DNA from: Undibacterium sp. CCC3.4
GTDB taxonomy: Bacteria; Pseudomonadota; Gammaproteobacteria; Burkholderiales; Burkholderiaceae_D
DNA length: 64,000 nucleotides
Direction: 5' to 3'
Assembly (NCBI RefSeq): GCF_034347425.1
Contig: NZ_CP133779.1
Location: forward strand, 620,001 to 684,000
Positions 45,107 through 55,912 of the stretch are shown here, one piece after another; position 1 is the first letter of the stretch, and each line of letters starts with the position of its first letter. The position numbers and the translations under genes were made by a program. Below the pieces are notes generated by a model, which was not told the DNA's origin, made no database searches, and saw nothing but the letters and a program-made list of their open reading frames with translations.

Positions 45107-46303
45107 TTAATCCGCTTGTTTGCGCAGGAAAGCAGGAATATCGTAAGTTTCCATGCCATTTTTTTCCAATGCGCGCACGGTATCGGAAGCCGACTCGCGA
45201 CGCCATACGGCTGGCTTGCTCAAACCTTCGAACGAGGTACCGGCACTACCCATACCATTCGACACCGTGGTGGTCGCCATCGCAGCGGCCATCATCGGTT
45301 CGTTATTGGTACCGGTACGCAGCATCGGCGTTTGTACCAGTTGGATATTTTTCTTACCGCGACCCAAACCGGTAGCTACCACGGTCACACGGATATCATC
45401 ACCCATGGTGTCGTCGTAAGCGATGCCTTGGGCAATCGAAGCATCAGGAGCGGCAAAGGCGCGTACTGCCGCCATGACTTCCTTGATTTCTTTACCCTTG
45501 AGGCTACGGCTGGCAGTCACATTGACCAGTACGCCACGCGCGCCGGACAAATCGATACCGTCGAGCAGTGGCGAAGCCACGGCCTGTTCGGCGGCCAAAC
45601 GAGCGCGATCGACGCCGGACGCAGTGGCCGTGCCCATCATCGCCTTGCCTTGTTCACCCATAATGGTTTTGACGTCATTGAAATCGACGTTGATATGACC
45701 AGGCACATTAATGATTTCGGCAATACCGGCAACGGCATTATTGAGCACATCATCGGCATGCTGCAGCCATTCGATCATGCTGTCATCTTCGTAAATCTCT
45801 TCGAGCTTCTCGTTGAGAATGATGATCAGGGAATCGACATGCTGTGACAAAGCTTCCAAACCTTCGTCGGCGATGTCCATGCATTTTTTTCCTTCATAGG
45901 AAAACGGCTTGGAAACCACCGCGACCGTCAGGGCGCCGAGTTCTTTCGCTACTTGTGCCACCACCGGTGCCGCACCAGTGCCGGTACCGCCACCCATACC
46001 GGCAGCGATGAAGACCATGTGCGCACCACGCAATGCATCTTCGATACGCGCACGGGATTCTTCCGCCAGCTTGCGGCCGACTTCCGGTTTCATCCCCGCG
46101 CCCAAACCGGTTTCACCGATTTGTATCACGTTATGCGCTTTCGATTGCAGCAAAGCCTGTGCATCAGTGTTGGCCGCGATGAACTCCACGCCCGAAACAC
46201 CTTTATTAATCATATGCTGTACCGCGTTGCCGCCTGCGCCACCGACGCCGACAACCTTAATTACGGTGCCTTGTGTGGCGTTATCAACCATATCGAACTC
46301 CAT
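45107..46303 (-). CDS. ftsZ: Cell division GTPase
   Basis: FtsZ polymerises into the Z-ring that recruits the divisome. 398 residues from ATG 46303, chosen because AGGAG lies 5 nt before it; ATG 46306 is adjacent. VGVGGAGGNAVQHMI starts the GTPase domain, with the tubulin signature MGGGTGTGAAPVVA. The T7 catalytic loop is VDFNDVKTIM. A linker of about 50 residues leads to the C-terminal tail YDIPAFLRKQ, which binds FtsA. A large hairpin sits just upstream of its ribosome site. It ends the dcw cluster. Confidence 0.98.
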   Translation of the reverse strand: MEFDMVDNATQGTVIKVVGVGGAGGNAVQHMINKGVSGVEFIAANTDAQALLQSKAHNVIQIGETGLGAGMKPEVGRKLAEESRARIEDALRGAHMVFIAAGMGGGTGTGAAPVVAQVAKELGALTVAVVSKPFSYEGKKCMDIADEGLEALSQHVDSLIIILNEKLEEIYEDDSMIEWLQHADDVLNNAVAGIAEIINVPGHINVDFNDVKTIMGEQGKAMMGTATASGVDRARLAAEQAVASPLLDGIDLSGARGVLVNVTASRSLKGKEIKEVMAAVRAFAAPDASIAQGIAYDDTMGDDIRVTVVATGLGRGKKNIQLVQTPMLRTGTNNEPMMAAAMATTTVSNGMGSAGTSFEGLSKPAVWRRESASDTVRALEKNGMETYDIPAFLRKQAD

Positions 46304-46322
46304 CATGACTCCTTCAGGTAGG

Positions 46323-46375
46323 CAGTTATCAGTCGCTAATTATCACACTATGTGACAACTAGCGACTGACAACTG
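46323..46375 (-). promoter_or_regulatory. 53-nt near-perfect palindrome in the ftsA-ftsZ gap
   Basis: Position 46323+k pairs with 46375-k along almost the entire length; the mismatches are 28/70, 39/59, 42/56 and 48/50 (last two digits). On the plus strand they are A.C or C.A. In the minus-strand RNA, the ftsZ sense, they become U.G or G.U pairs. The RNA stem would therefore be continuous. It ends 10 nt before the ftsZ ribosome site (46308-46313) and has no U-run, so it is not an intrinsic terminator. It may control ftsZ translation, RNA processing, or bind a protein. Confidence 0.8.
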
Positions 46376-46426
46376 TATATCAGACTATTATAAAATGACT
46401 ACACCAATTGTGATACAAAAAGCTGA

Positions 46427-47659
46427 CTAAAAATTCCCCAAAAACCACTCTTTCATGCGTTGCCAGACCGCTTTGGCAGAACCTTCCTGCCGCGTGACCA
46501 AATGACCGCGCAAATACTGCTTCTTCGCTTCCAACAACAAGCCTAAAACGGTGGCATAACGTGGACTGCGCACGACATCGGCGAGCTGGCCACTGTAGGC
46601 CGGCATACCGAGTCGCGTCGGTTTCAAGAAGATATCTTCGGCCATTTCGACCATGCCCGGCATGGCAGCAGAACCACCGGTGAGCACAATGCCGGAAGAG
46701 AGCACATCTTCATAACCTGATTCGCGCACGACTTGATGAACCAGCGCGAATAATTCTTCTACCCGCGGCTCGATCACTGCCGCCAATGCTTGGCGCGACA
46801 ATGAGCGCGGCCCGCGATCGCCCAGACCAGGCACTTCGAGGGTATCGGACGGATCGGCCAACACTTGTTTGGCTACCCCGAAACGTACCTTGATTTCTTC
46901 TGCTTCCGAAGTCGGCGTGCGTAAGGCCATCGCAATATCATTGGTGATCTGATCACCGGCGATAGGAATCACCGCCGTGTGGCGAATCGCACCTTCGCTG
47001 AATACCGCCACATCAGTGGTACCACCGCCGATATCGATCAACACCACGCCGAGTTCTTTTTCATCACGCGTCAAGACGGCTTCGGCCGAAGCCATCGGTT
47101 GCAGGATCAGATCCGATACTTCCAAGCCGCAGCGCCGCACGCACTTGACGATGTTCTGCACCGCCGACACCGCGCCGGTAACGATATGCACTTTCACTTC
47201 GAGGCGAATACCGCTCATGCCTATCGGTTCGCGCACATCATCTTGACTATCGACGATGAATTCCTGCGGCAGCGTGTGCAGCAATTGCTGATCGGTAGGA
47301 ATATTCACCGCCTTGGCCGTTTCAATCACGCGCGCCACATCGGCCGCTGTGACTTCTTTATCCTTGATGGCGACCATGCCGCTGGAATTGAAGCTGCGAA
47401 TATGGCTGCCGGCAATGCCGGTATACACCCGGCTGATCTTACAATCGGCCATCAGCTCAGCTTCTTCCAGCGCCCGCTGAATCGACTCGACGGTCGCCTC
47501 GATATTGACGACCACGCCTTTTTTCAAGCCCTTCGATTCGTGCTGTCCGAGGCCGATGATTTCATGCCGTCCATCGGGCATGACCTCGGCCACTACCGCG
47601 ACAATTTTGGAAGTGCCGATATCTAGGCCAACGATGAGATTTTTTGCGTCTTTTGTCAT
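46427..47659 (-). CDS. ftsA: Cell division protein FtsA
   Basis: An actin-like ATPase that tethers FtsZ to the membrane. 410 residues. NLIVGLDIGTSKIVAVVAEV is the phosphate 1 motif. ISRVYTGIAGSHIRSFNSSGMVAI belongs to the 1C domain. VLIDIGGGTTDVAVFSEGAI is phosphate 2 and GIVLTGGSAAMPGM the adenosine motif. The C-terminal amphipathic helix VWQRMKEWFLGNF is the membrane anchor. It lies between ftsQ and ftsZ, as expected. Confidence 0.97.
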   Translation of the reverse strand: MTKDAKNLIVGLDIGTSKIVAVVAEVMPDGRHEIIGLGQHESKGLKKGVVVNIEATVESIQRALEEAELMADCKISRVYTGIAGSHIRSFNSSGMVAIKDKEVTAADVARVIETAKAVNIPTDQQLLHTLPQEFIVDSQDDVREPIGMSGIRLEVKVHIVTGAVSAVQNIVKCVRRCGLEVSDLILQPMASAEAVLTRDEKELGVVLIDIGGGTTDVAVFSEGAIRHTAVIPIAGDQITNDIAMALRTPTSEAEEIKVRFGVAKQVLADPSDTLEVPGLGDRGPRSLSRQALAAVIEPRVEELFALVHQVVRESGYEDVLSSGIVLTGGSAAMPGMVEMAEDIFLKPTRLGMPAYSGQLADVVRSPRYATVLGLLLEAKKQYLRGHLVTRQEGSAKAVWQRMKEWFLGNF

Positions 47660-47697
47660 GTCTTTCCACTTACACTATGTATAAGAGACTCTGGTAT

Positions 47698-48468
47698 TCA
47701 GAGCTTCTTTTTCTGTTTCATTCCTACCGCGCTGTGACTCGACTTCAGTGCCAGGCCATTCGGATACCGCATGTCCACACTTTCAATACTATCTTGTAAG
47801 CTGGCGATCAGTTGCGGATAAACGGTCAATAATTTATCCACCCGTCCTTTGATCGTCGCGCCATCCTGCACGCGCCCCAATTCGACTTGCATGCCGTTAT
47901 TGAGTTTTACACTCCAGGCATAGCGGTTTGAATATTTCACCGCCTCCGGTGCCAAGCCGATGCGGGCAAACCAAGTTTTCAATTGCACGTACTGCTGCAG
48001 CACCTCGCGCGAACTGCCATCGGGGCCGGCCAGCGCGATCAGATCGGCATCTTCTTCGGCTTCGGCGAGGTTGGCGGTAAACACCTCGCCAGCCACAGAA
48101 ATCAACTGTCCATCATCGCCCCAGGTACCGATGGCAACATGCTCCTCAAGCGTGACGCTGAGCTTGTTCGGCCATTCGCGCTGGACGCTGGCACGGCGCA
48201 CCCACGGTACGCTTTCAAAGGCGGCGCGCACGTTGTCGAGATTGGCGGTGAAAAAATTTCCGCGAATTTTCGGCAAGGCAGTATTTCTGATCGTCAGCGG
48301 ATTCACGTGCCGCAAGGGCTCTGCATTGCTGCCCGCGACCTGAATCACGGTCAAGGTAAACATCGGCCGTCGGATCACCCACCACACGCCGGATAACATC
48401 AAGGCGAGCAAAACGGCGCCCAACAAGGCATTCGCAGTATTGTTCATCAATTTGATGTCTTGCCACAT
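47698..48468 (-). CDS. ftsQ: Cell division protein FtsQ
   Basis: A bitopic divisome protein that bridges FtsL/FtsB to early division proteins. 256 residues: a short cytoplasmic tail, one membrane helix (LLGAVLLALMLSGVWWVI), a POTRA domain (FTLTVIQVAGSNAEPLRHVNPLTIR...GNFFTANLDNVRAAFESVPWVRRASVQREWPNKLSVTLEEHVAIGTWG) and a beta domain (FTANLAEA...GPDGSS). The pattern SVPWVRRASVQREWP is highly typical. ddlB lies 24 bp upstream. Confidence 0.96.
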   Translation of the reverse strand: MWQDIKLMNNTANALLGAVLLALMLSGVWWVIRRPMFTLTVIQVAGSNAEPLRHVNPLTIRNTALPKIRGNFFTANLDNVRAAFESVPWVRRASVQREWPNKLSVTLEEHVAIGTWGDDGQLISVAGEVFTANLAEAEEDADLIALAGPDGSSREVLQQYVQLKTWFARIGLAPEAVKYSNRYAWSVKLNNGMQVELGRVQDGATIKGRVDKLLTVYPQLIASLQDSIESVDMRYPNGLALKSSHSAVGMKQKKKL

Positions 48469-48492
48469 GGTATAGGCTCTCCGTGCTTCGGT

Positions 48493-49452
48493 TTACTTGG
48501 TTTCGGTGCGAATTTTCAAACGCGCTGTCTGTAAAATTTTCAGACACAGATCTTCATAGCTGAGACCAGTCGCCTTGGCCGCCATCGGCACGAGCGAGTG
48601 ACTGGTCATGCCGGGCGAAGTGTTAATTTCCAGCAGAAACGGCTTTTGATCCGATTCGCGCAACAGCACATCGACGCGCGCCCAGCCTTCACAATCGACC
48701 GCGCGGTAAGCTTCCACCGCCATCTCGGCGATCTCGGCGCTGAGTTCCGGCGCTAACTCGGCCGGACACACATAGCGGGTATCATCGGTGAAGTACTTGT
48801 TTTGGTAATCGTAATTGCCATCGGGTGCGACGATTTCAATGATGGGCAGAGCATACGCATCGGCACCGCGACCCAATACCGCTATCGTCAGTTCGCGCCC
48901 GGCCACAAATTCTTCTGCCAGCACGATGTCATCGAACTGCGCTGCCAACTGGTAGGCCGTACGCATTTCCGAATAACCGGCCACTTTGGTGATACCGATG
49001 GTCGAACCTTCGTGCGGCGGCTTGATAATCAAGGGCAAACCGAGTTCATCCGGCACCAGACGCAATTCAGTCTGCGGCGTCAGCACCGCATATTTCGGGG
49101 TCGACAGACCATGGGTTTGCCAAATGCGCTTGGTGAAAATTTTATCCATTGCAATCGCCGAAGCCATCACACCACTCCCGGTATACGGCAGATTCAATTG
49201 TTCCAACACACCCTGCAAGCTGCCATCTTCGCCATAGCGGCCATGCAGTGCAATGAAGACGCGGTCGAATTTTTCTGCCGCCAGTTCGGCGATGCTGCGC
49301 TCGGCAGGATCGAAAGCATGGGCATCGACTCCTTTGCTCTGCAAGGCCGCCAACACCCCTTGGCCGGACAGGATGGAGATATCGTGTTCGGCCGAACGCC
49401 CGCCGAACAAGACGCCAACTTTACCTAATGCTTTATTATTCAATTCTGTCAT
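48493..49452 (-). CDS. ddlB: D-alanine--D-alanine ligase
   Basis: It joins two D-alanines for the pentapeptide stem. 319 residues with the ATP-grasp fold. KVGVLFGGRSAEHDISILSGQGV is the first substrate motif. LPYTGSGVMASAIAMDKIFTKRIW and PLIIKPPHEGSTIGITKV contact ATP. FLLEINTSPGMTSHSLVPMAA carries Asn and the metal-binding Glu. Placed between murC and ftsQ as in many proteobacteria. Confidence 0.97.
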   Translation of the reverse strand: MTELNNKALGKVGVLFGGRSAEHDISILSGQGVLAALQSKGVDAHAFDPAERSIAELAAEKFDRVFIALHGRYGEDGSLQGVLEQLNLPYTGSGVMASAIAMDKIFTKRIWQTHGLSTPKYAVLTPQTELRLVPDELGLPLIIKPPHEGSTIGITKVAGYSEMRTAYQLAAQFDDIVLAEEFVAGRELTIAVLGRGADAYALPIIEIVAPDGNYDYQNKYFTDDTRYVCPAELAPELSAEIAEMAVEAYRAVDCEGWARVDVLLRESDQKPFLLEINTSPGMTSHSLVPMAAKATGLSYEDLCLKILQTARLKIRTETK

Positions 49453-49503
49453 GATCTTCGCGTATTCAATAAATTAACTCTACTCTGTTGCCAAGCAAAG
49501 AGC

Positions 49504-50892
49504 TTACTTCGCCTGCGTCAATCTGGCCGGCACCGTACTGATGGAACCCGCCCCCATGACGATGAGGACGTCACCACCTTTTAACATATGCAGCAAGGTG
49601 TCCGGCATATCGGCGATGTGCTCGACAAACAGCGGTTCCACTTTGCCACCGACGCGCACGGCACGCGTGAGTGCACGGCCATCGGCCGCTACCAATGGCG
49701 CTTCACCGGCGGCATACACTTCCGCCAATACGACGGCATCGGCACTGGCCATCACCTTGACAAAGTCTTCAAACAAATCGCGTGTGCGGGTATAGCGATG
49801 CGGCTGAAACGCCAGCACCAACCGCCGTCCCGGATAGGCACCACGCGCTGCCGCCAGCGTGGCCGCCATTTCCACCGGGTGATGGCCATAATCATCGACC
49901 AAAGCAAAACTGCCACTGCCGTCGGCACAGGCAATCTCGCCGTAACGGGTGAAGCGCCGTCCGACCCCATTGAATTCTGACAAAGCCTTCTGGGTCGCGC
50001 TGTCGGCAACGCCGATTTCACGGGCAATGGCAATGGCTGCACAGGCATTCTGCACATTGTGCATGCCCGGTTGATTGAGGCTGATTTGCATATCGGGATA
50101 ACCCTCATGCACCACGGTGAAATGCATCTTCCCATCGGCCGCGCGGGCATCGACGGCACGCACTTCGGCCTCGGGATGAAAGCCGTAAGTGACGATGGTT
50201 TTGGAAATCAAGGGCATGATTTCACGTACATTAGCATCATCGAGACAGAGCACGGCGACACCATAAAATGGCAAACGTTGGGTGAATTCGACGAAGGCTT
50301 GCTTGAGCCGCGAAAAATCATGCCCATAGGTTTCCATGTGATCGGCATCGATATTGGTAATGACTTCAATCACCGGCAACAGGTTGAGAAACGAGGCATC
50401 TGACTCATCTGCTTCGGCGACGATAAAATCGCCGCTACCAAGCTTGGCATTGGCACCGGCGCTGTTGAGGCGGCCACCGATGACAAAGGTGGGATCGAAA
50501 CCGCCCTCGGCCAAAATACTCGCAACCAAGCTGGTGGTGGTGGTCTTGCCATGGGTGCCGGCGATGGCGATACCACGTTTCAGTCGCATTAATTCAGCCA
50601 ACATCAAGGCGCGCGGGACAATCGGAATATGGCGCGCACGTGCTGCCACAACTTCCGGGTTATCGTCTTTCACGGCCGTCGAGGTCACTACTGCATCGGC
50701 ACCGATGATCTGTTCGGCCGCATGACCGATACTGACCTTGGCACCGAGACTGGCCAGGCGCTGCGAAGCGGCATTGCTGCTGAGGTCGGAACCGGAAATG
50801 GTATAGCCGAGATTGAGCAAGACTTCGGCAATCCCGCTCATGCCCGAGCCACCGATACCGACAAAATGAATGTGTTTAACTTTATGTTTCAT
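49504..50892 (-). CDS. murC: UDP-N-acetylmuramate--L-alanine ligase
   Basis: It adds L-alanine to UDP-MurNAc, the first amino acid of the stem peptide. 462 residues. [23 protein letters not shown] is the N-terminal UDP-binding fold. [19 protein letters not shown] is the P-loop. [12 protein letters not shown] and [14 protein letters not shown] are the middle-domain motifs, and [16 protein letters not shown] the C-terminal one. Overlaps murG by 4 nt. Confidence 0.97.
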   Translation of the reverse strand: MKHKVKHIHFVGIGGSGMSGIAEVLLNLGYTISGSDLSSNAASQRLASLGAKVSIGHAAEQIIGADAVVTSTAVKDDNPEVVAARARHIPIVPRALMLAELMRLKRGIAIAGTHGKTTTTSLVASILAEGGFDPTFVIGGRLNSAGANAKLGSGDFIVAEADESDASFLNLLPVIEVITNIDADHMETYGHDFSRLKQAFVEFTQRLPFYGVAVLCLDDANVREIMPLISKTIVTYGFHPEAEVRAVDARAADGKMHFTVVHEGYPDMQISLNQPGMHNVQNACAAIAIAREIGVADSATQKALSEFNGVGRRFTRYGEIACADGSGSFALVDDYGHHPVEMAATLAAARGAYPGRRLVLAFQPHRYTRTRDLFEDFVKVMASADAVVLAEVYAAGEAPLVAADGRALTRAVRVGGKVEPLFVEHIADMPDTLLHMLKGGDVLIVMGAGSISTVPARLTQAK

Positions 50893-51965
50893 ACTAAGGA
50901 TTCCAGAATTTTCGCAATGTTCTCACTCGCCGCCCGCTCACCGAGTGCATGCGCCGCTTGCGCCAACTGCAGACAGTCGGCGCGGCTGAGCGCAGTAAGG
51001 CGCGCGGCCAACACGGCCGGCGTGAGCTCGGACTGCGGCAGGCAGAGCGCGGCCTGATGCTGTGCCATCCAAGCAGCGTTTTGTTTTTGATGTGAGGTAC
51101 TCGAGGCCATGAACGGCACCAAAATACTGGCTACCCCAGCGGCCGTCAACTCCGACACCGTGATCGCACCGGCGCGGCACACCACCAGATCGGCAGCGCC
51201 ATAACACTGTGCCATATCATCGATGAAGTCGACCACATTGGCCGTCACACCGGCACGCGCATAATTGTCGCGCAAGGCGGCGATATGCTGCTTACCCGAT
51301 TGATGCGTGACCTGCGGACGCTGTTCCGGTGCCAGCAACGCCAAGGCTTGCGGCAGCATATCGTTGAGTACTTTGGCACCCAAACTGCCACCGACCACCA
51401 AGATGCGCAAGGGCCCGCTACGCTCGGCGTAACGCTGCTGCGGTGGCGGCAATTGACAAATCTCGCTACGGATCGGATTCCCACTGACCAAGGCTTTGGC
51501 ATCCTTGACGGCCGTTGGCAAACCAAACAGCAATTTGCTGGCAAACGGTCGCAAGGCCCGATTCGATAACAGTAACACCGCATCGGCATTCATCAGCACC
51601 AAGGGTTTGCCGCACAAACTGGCGACCAAGCCACCCGGCACCGTGACATAACCGCCCATGCCGAGTACCACATCCGGGCGGCGTTTCAGCATGATGCGCA
51701 CACAAGTGAAGAAACTGCCGACCAGCTTGACGGCACCGCTCACTGTGTGCTGCCAACCCTTACCACGCAAACCGCTGAAGCTCAAACTATCGAGTACTAT
51801 GCCGTGGGCTGGCACAATCTGCGCTTCCATGCCAGTGCGCGTGCCGAGCCAACTGACTTCCCAGCCGCGCGCGCGCATCAGATCGGCAATCGCCAAGCCG
51901 GGGAAAATATGGCCGCCGGTACCGGCTGCCATGATCAATAATTTTTTGTGTCGCAGCGGGCTCAT
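50889..51965 (-). CDS. murG: Undecaprenyldiphospho-muramoylpentapeptide beta-N-acetylglucosaminyltransferase
   Basis: MurG transfers GlcNAc to lipid I, making lipid II on the inner membrane face. 358 residues of GT-B fold. [26 protein letters not shown] binds the acceptor. [31 protein letters not shown] includes a change from the usual HEQN to MNAD at the acceptor loop, an unusual substitution. [14 protein letters not shown] and [23 protein letters not shown] bind UDP-GlcNAc. Overlaps ftsW and murC by 4 nt each. Confidence 0.95.
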   Translation of the reverse strand: MSPLRHKKLLIMAAGTGGHIFPGLAIADLMRARGWEVSWLGTRTGMEAQIVPAHGIVLDSLSFSGLRGKGWQHTVSGAVKLVGSFFTCVRIMLKRRPDVVLGMGGYVTVPGGLVASLCGKPLVLMNADAVLLLSNRALRPFASKLLFGLPTAVKDAKALVSGNPIRSEICQLPPPQQRYAERSGPLRILVVGGSLGAKVLNDMLPQALALLAPEQRPQVTHQSGKQHIAALRDNYARAGVTANVVDFIDDMAQCYGAADLVVCRAGAITVSELTAAGVASILVPFMASSTSHQKQNAAWMAQHQAALCLPQSELTPAVLAARLTALSRADCLQLAQAAHALGERAASENIAKILESLV

Positions 51966-53179
51966 GCTCGGCCTCCACGCATCAACACACGGTTTTCATA
52001 ATCGACTCTGAGCAAAATCGCCAATCCTATACAATTAATCATCACACCCGAACCACCGTAACTCATCAACGGCAAGGTCAAACCTTTGGTCGGCAACAAA
52101 CCGAGATTGACGCCCATATTAATGAAAGCCTGTACACCGATCCAGATGCCTATGCCTTTGGCAGTGAGGCCGGCAAAAGTTTGATCGAGCGCGATCGCTT
52201 GACGACCAATTTCAAAAGCACGTTTGAGTATCCAGTAAAATAATAAAATCACCACCATCACACCGACAAAGCCGAGCTCCTCACCGATCACGGCGAGTAG
52301 AAAATCGGTATGTGCTTCTGGCAGATAATGTAATTTTTCCACACTCGCACCGAGTCCGACGCCGAACAATTCACCGCGACCGAAGGCGATCAGCGAATGC
52401 GACAACTGGTAAGCCTTGCCGAGCGCATTATCTTCCTGCCAAGGGTTAAGGTAAGCGAAAATCCGTTCGCGCCGCCAGGGCGAAAGCACGATCACCATGG
52501 TAAAAATGCCGACCAAGGTGGCAGCGATACCGCCGAACCAAACGCCGTTAATCCCGCCTAAAAACAGAATACCCATGGCGATGCAAACGATCACGCCGAA
52601 GGCACCCAAATCCGGTTCCAACAGCAACAGCAAACCGACCACAGCGACGGCCGCCATCATGGGGAAAAAACCCTTGGTCAGTTTGTGCATGTATTCCTGT
52701 TTGCGCACCGTGTAATCGGCGGCGTACAAGACCATGAACAATTTCATGAATTCGGACGGTTGCAAATTAAATACCTTGAACGATAACCAACGTTTCGCCC
52801 CATTGACGCCCTTGCCCAGACCGGGAATCAGCACCGCCACCAGCAAGAGCAGGACAAACACAAACAAGTAAGGCGCCGCTTTTTGCCAAGTCGCGACCGG
52901 CACCCGAAACACCAAGGCGGCAGTGATCACCGAAACCAGCACGAACAGCGCTTGGCGCGTCAAAAAATGGGTGTTTTTGTAATTCGCATACTTGGGCGAA
53001 TCGGGCAGTGAAATCGAGGCCGAATACACCATCACCACGCCCATCAACATCAGGATCATGGTGACCCAAATCAGGGGCTGGTCATAACTCATCATTTTCG
53101 AACGATGGACCAACTGCGTCTCCGGCCCGGGGGCAGAAAACGGTGACCATTTACGCAGCGGTAGCAGCATCTGACGCAT
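51962..53179 (-). CDS. ftsW: SEDS peptidoglycan polymerase FtsW
   Basis: The septal glycan polymerase that works with FtsI. 405 residues from ATG 53179, which overlaps the murD stop by one base (TGATG). About ten membrane helices. Conserved marks are GANGAKRWL-like [103 protein letters not shown] with the catalytic-region Asp, and [27 protein letters not shown] at 53185 would add two residues. Confidence 0.97.
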   Translation of the reverse strand: MRQMLLPLRKWSPFSAPGPETQLVHRSKMMSYDQPLIWVTMILMLMGVVMVYSASISLPDSPKYANYKNTHFLTRQALFVLVSVITAALVFRVPVATWQKAAPYLFVFVLLLLVAVLIPGLGKGVNGAKRWLSFKVFNLQPSEFMKLFMVLYAADYTVRKQEYMHKLTKGFFPMMAAVAVVGLLLLLEPDLGAFGVIVCIAMGILFLGGINGVWFGGIAATLVGIFTMVIVLSPWRRERIFAYLNPWQEDNALGKAYQLSHSLIAFGRGELFGVGLGASVEKLHYLPEAHTDFLLAVIGEELGFVGVMVVILLFYWILKRAFEIGRQAIALDQTFAGLTAKGIGIWIGVQAFINMGVNLGLLPTKGLTLPLMSYGGSGVMINCIGLAILLRVDYENRVLMRGGRA

Positions 53180-54693
53180 CAGCAAATCTCCCCGCTGGCT
53201 AAAGCTTGTTCGCGTACCGCTTCGGCAAACACCTCGGCACGATGGGCGTAATTACGAAACATATCAAAACTGGCACAAGCTGGCGACAACAACACGGTGT
53301 CGCCACTCTGGGCTTGCGCCGCCGCCGCCGCTACCGCCTGTTCCAAACTGAGGCAATCGTGCAGCGGCACCGCTTGGGCGACGCCGCCGCTGAGCACAGC
53401 ATGCAAGGCGGCGCGGTCTTGACCGATTAAGAACACTGCTTTGGCATAACGCGCCACGACATCGGCCAGCGGCGTGAAGTCCTGCCCCTTGCCGACACCA
53501 CCGGCGATGAGGAGAATAGTTTTTTCGTTACTGCCCGAACTCTGACCCAAGCCACGCAGGGCAGCCACGGTGGCGCCGACATTAGTGCCTTTACTGTCGT
53601 CAATGTAGTCAACACCGATAATCGTATGGATCAGTTCTACCCGGTGCGGTTCGCCTTTGTATTCGCGCAAACCATGCAGCAAGGGTGCCAAGGGCAAACC
53701 GATGGCGCGACACAAAGCCAGTGCCGCCAAGGCGTTGGCGGCATTGTGCGCACCCCGAATTTGTAAGGCTTCGCTGGGCATGAGGCGATTGATCAGCACC
53801 GCTACCAAGTCGACCGGCGCGTCTTTCTTACGCCGGCGGCCGCTGGCCGGGGCATCTTCGGCCGCTACGGCACTGACCAGCCAAGCCATGCCGCTCTCAT
53901 GTTGTAAACCAAGATCGTCGACCAGATCGGGCACATCGGTGCCGAATGTCACCACGCTGCCCGTGGGTTTGGCCATCGCCATCACCAGCGCTTCGTCACG
54001 ATTGAGCACCTGTACCGTTTGTGGGCCGAAAATACGCGCTTTGTCGGCGCAATAGGCGGCCATACTGCCATGCCAGTCCAGATGATCCTGACTGATATTA
54101 AGCACCACCGCGGCATCGGCGGCCAAGCTGAAACAAGTATGTAATTGAAAACTCGACAATTCCAACACCCACACCTGCGGTAAATCTTCTTGCTCCAGAC
54201 TCAAGCGTAAAACATCCAGCACGGCTGGACTGATATTACCAGCCACACGCGTCGACAAGCCGGCACGCTGGCACAGCAAACCAACCATACTGGTCACGGT
54301 GGTTTTACCGTTGGTACCGGTAATGGCAATCACTTTCGGTGCGTAGCCGCGCTGTTCGCGCAATTCGGCCAAGGCCAGCGCAAATAATTCCATCTCACCC
54401 CACACAGGAATGGCCAGCGCCGCTGCGGCCGGCACGATCAACGCCAATTCTTTTTGTGGTGCCAGGCCCGGGCTGACCAGCACGACATCGATATCCGTGA
54501 GCAGCTCAGCTTCGAATGCGCCGGCAATGAATTGTGCCGCTGGACAGTGTTCCTGCAAAGCGGCCAGAGACGGCGGTGCGCTGCGCGTATCGGCCACGCG
54601 CAGCACGGCACCGGCGCGCGCCAACCACTGCGCCATCGCCAAACCGGACTCACCGAGACCGAGCACCAAGACCTGTTTTCCAGACAAATTCAT
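53179..54693 (-). CDS. murD: UDP-N-acetylmuramoylalanine--D-glutamate ligase
   Basis: It adds D-glutamate to UDP-MurNAc-L-Ala. 504 residues from ATG 54693, with GGAAAA upstream; an earlier TTG at 54723 is less likely. [17 protein letters not shown] begins the UDP-binding domain. [20 protein letters not shown] is the P-loop. [11 protein letters not shown] and [14 protein letters not shown] are the middle motifs and [17 protein letters not shown] the C-terminal one. It is about 50 residues longer than E. coli MurD; an inserted Lys/Arg-rich loop ([11 protein letters not shown]) near residue 290 accounts for part of this. Confidence 0.96.
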   Translation of the reverse strand: MNLSGKQVLVLGLGESGLAMAQWLARAGAVLRVADTRSAPPSLAALQEHCPAAQFIAGAFEAELLTDIDVVLVSPGLAPQKELALIVPAAAALAIPVWGEMELFALALAELREQRGYAPKVIAITGTNGKTTVTSMVGLLCQRAGLSTRVAGNISPAVLDVLRLSLEQEDLPQVWVLELSSFQLHTCFSLAADAAVVLNISQDHLDWHGSMAAYCADKARIFGPQTVQVLNRDEALVMAMAKPTGSVVTFGTDVPDLVDDLGLQHESGMAWLVSAVAAEDAPASGRRRKKDAPVDLVAVLINRLMPSEALQIRGAHNAANALAALALCRAIGLPLAPLLHGLREYKGEPHRVELIHTIIGVDYIDDSKGTNVGATVAALRGLGQSSGSNEKTILLIAGGVGKGQDFTPLADVVARYAKAVFLIGQDRAALHAVLSGGVAQAVPLHDCLSLEQAVAAAAAQAQSGDTVLLSPACASFDMFRNYAHRAEVFAEAVREQALASGEIC

Positions 54694-54741
54694 ACGCACA
54701 TTTTCCAACGACAGTGAAACCAACAGCAGTGTTAACGTAAA

Positions 54742-55911
54742 TCAGCGTAACTTCAGCGAAGACAAACCGACCAAGACCAACAGCATGGTGATAATCCAGA
54801 AGCGCACCACTACCTGGGTTTCTTTCCATCCTTTTTTTTCAAAATGATGATGCAAGGGTGCCATCAGAAACAAACGCCGGCCGACGCCGAAGCGCTTTTT
54901 CGTCAGTTTGAAATACCCGACCTGCAAAATAATCGACACGGTTTCAGCCACGAAGATGCCACCCATGATGAACAATACGATTTCCTGACGCACGATCACT
55001 GCCACCGTACCGAGCGCCCCGCCCAAAGCCAGCGCCCCGACGTCGCCCATGAAAACTTGGGCCGGATGGGCATTGAACCAAAGGAAGGCCAGCCCGGCAC
55101 CGACAATCGCACCGCAAAAAATCAGTAATTCGCCGGCCCCCGGTATATGCGGAATGAGTAAATACTTGGAATAGCCGACGTGACCGGATAAATAAGCAAA
55201 CAGACCGAGCGCGGCACCGACCATGATGATGGGCATGATCGCCAAACCATCGAGACCGTCAGTAAAATTGACGGCATTACTGGTGCCGACGATGACGCAG
55301 TAAGTCAGGGCAATGAAACCCCACACGCCGAGCGGATAGCTGATAGTTTTGAAAAATGGTACGATCAAATCTGCTTTCGGTGGCAAATCCATGCTGAAGC
55401 CCGACTGTACCCAGGCAAACAGCAATTCCAAGATCTTGGAACTGCTCGGTGCCGACACCGAAAACGCCAGATAAAACGCAGCGGCCAAACCGATCAAGGA
55501 TTGCCAAAAATATTTTTCGCGCGAACGCATGCCTTCCGGATCTTTATGCACTACCTTGCGGTAATCATCGGCCCAGCCGACGGCACCATAACCGAAGGTG
55601 ACGATCATCACCACCCAGATGAAACGGTTGCTGAGGTCCGCCCACAGCAAAGTCGAGATGGCGATGGAAATCAAAACCAGCACGCCACCCATGGTCGGCG
55701 TACCCGATTTCACCAGATGCGTTTCCATTCCATAAGCGCGTACCGCCTGCCCGACTTTCAAACGAGTCAGCATGCGAATCACCGCCGGGCCGGCAAACAA
55801 GCCTATCGATAAGGCCGTCATGGTGGCAAACACTGCGCGGAACGTGATGAAACCAAAGACGCGCAAGAGTCCCAGATCCTGTTTGAAATATTCGGCTAAC
55901 CAAAGCAACAT
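54742..55911 (-). CDS. mraY: Phospho-N-acetylmuramoyl-pentapeptide-transferase
   Basis: MraY makes lipid I from UDP-MurNAc-pentapeptide and undecaprenyl phosphate. 389 residues, ten membrane helices. [16 protein letters not shown] is the first conserved loop. [26 protein letters not shown] contains the catalytic Asp pair. [23 protein letters not shown] and [24 protein letters not shown] bind Mg2+ and substrate, and [22 protein letters not shown] ends the active site. It begins 1 bp after the murF stop. Confidence 0.98.
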   Translation of the reverse strand: MLLWLAEYFKQDLGLLRVFGFITFRAVFATMTALSIGLFAGPAVIRMLTRLKVGQAVRAYGMETHLVKSGTPTMGGVLVLISIAISTLLWADLSNRFIWVVMIVTFGYGAVGWADDYRKVVHKDPEGMRSREKYFWQSLIGLAAAFYLAFSVSAPSSSKILELLFAWVQSGFSMDLPPKADLIVPFFKTISYPLGVWGFIALTYCVIVGTSNAVNFTDGLDGLAIMPIIMVGAALGLFAYLSGHVGYSKYLLIPHIPGAGELLIFCGAIVGAGLAFLWFNAHPAQVFMGDVGALALGGALGTVAVIVRQEIVLFIMGGIFVAETVSIILQVGYFKLTKKRFGVGRRLFLMAPLHHHFEKKGWKETQVVVRFWIITMLLVLVGLSSLKLR

Positions 55912-55912
55912 G

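Noticed and set aside
45086..45847. A 253-codon plus-strand frame opposite ftsZ
   Set aside because: Antisense of ftsZ; it starts at a terminator and has composition typical of a shadow frame.
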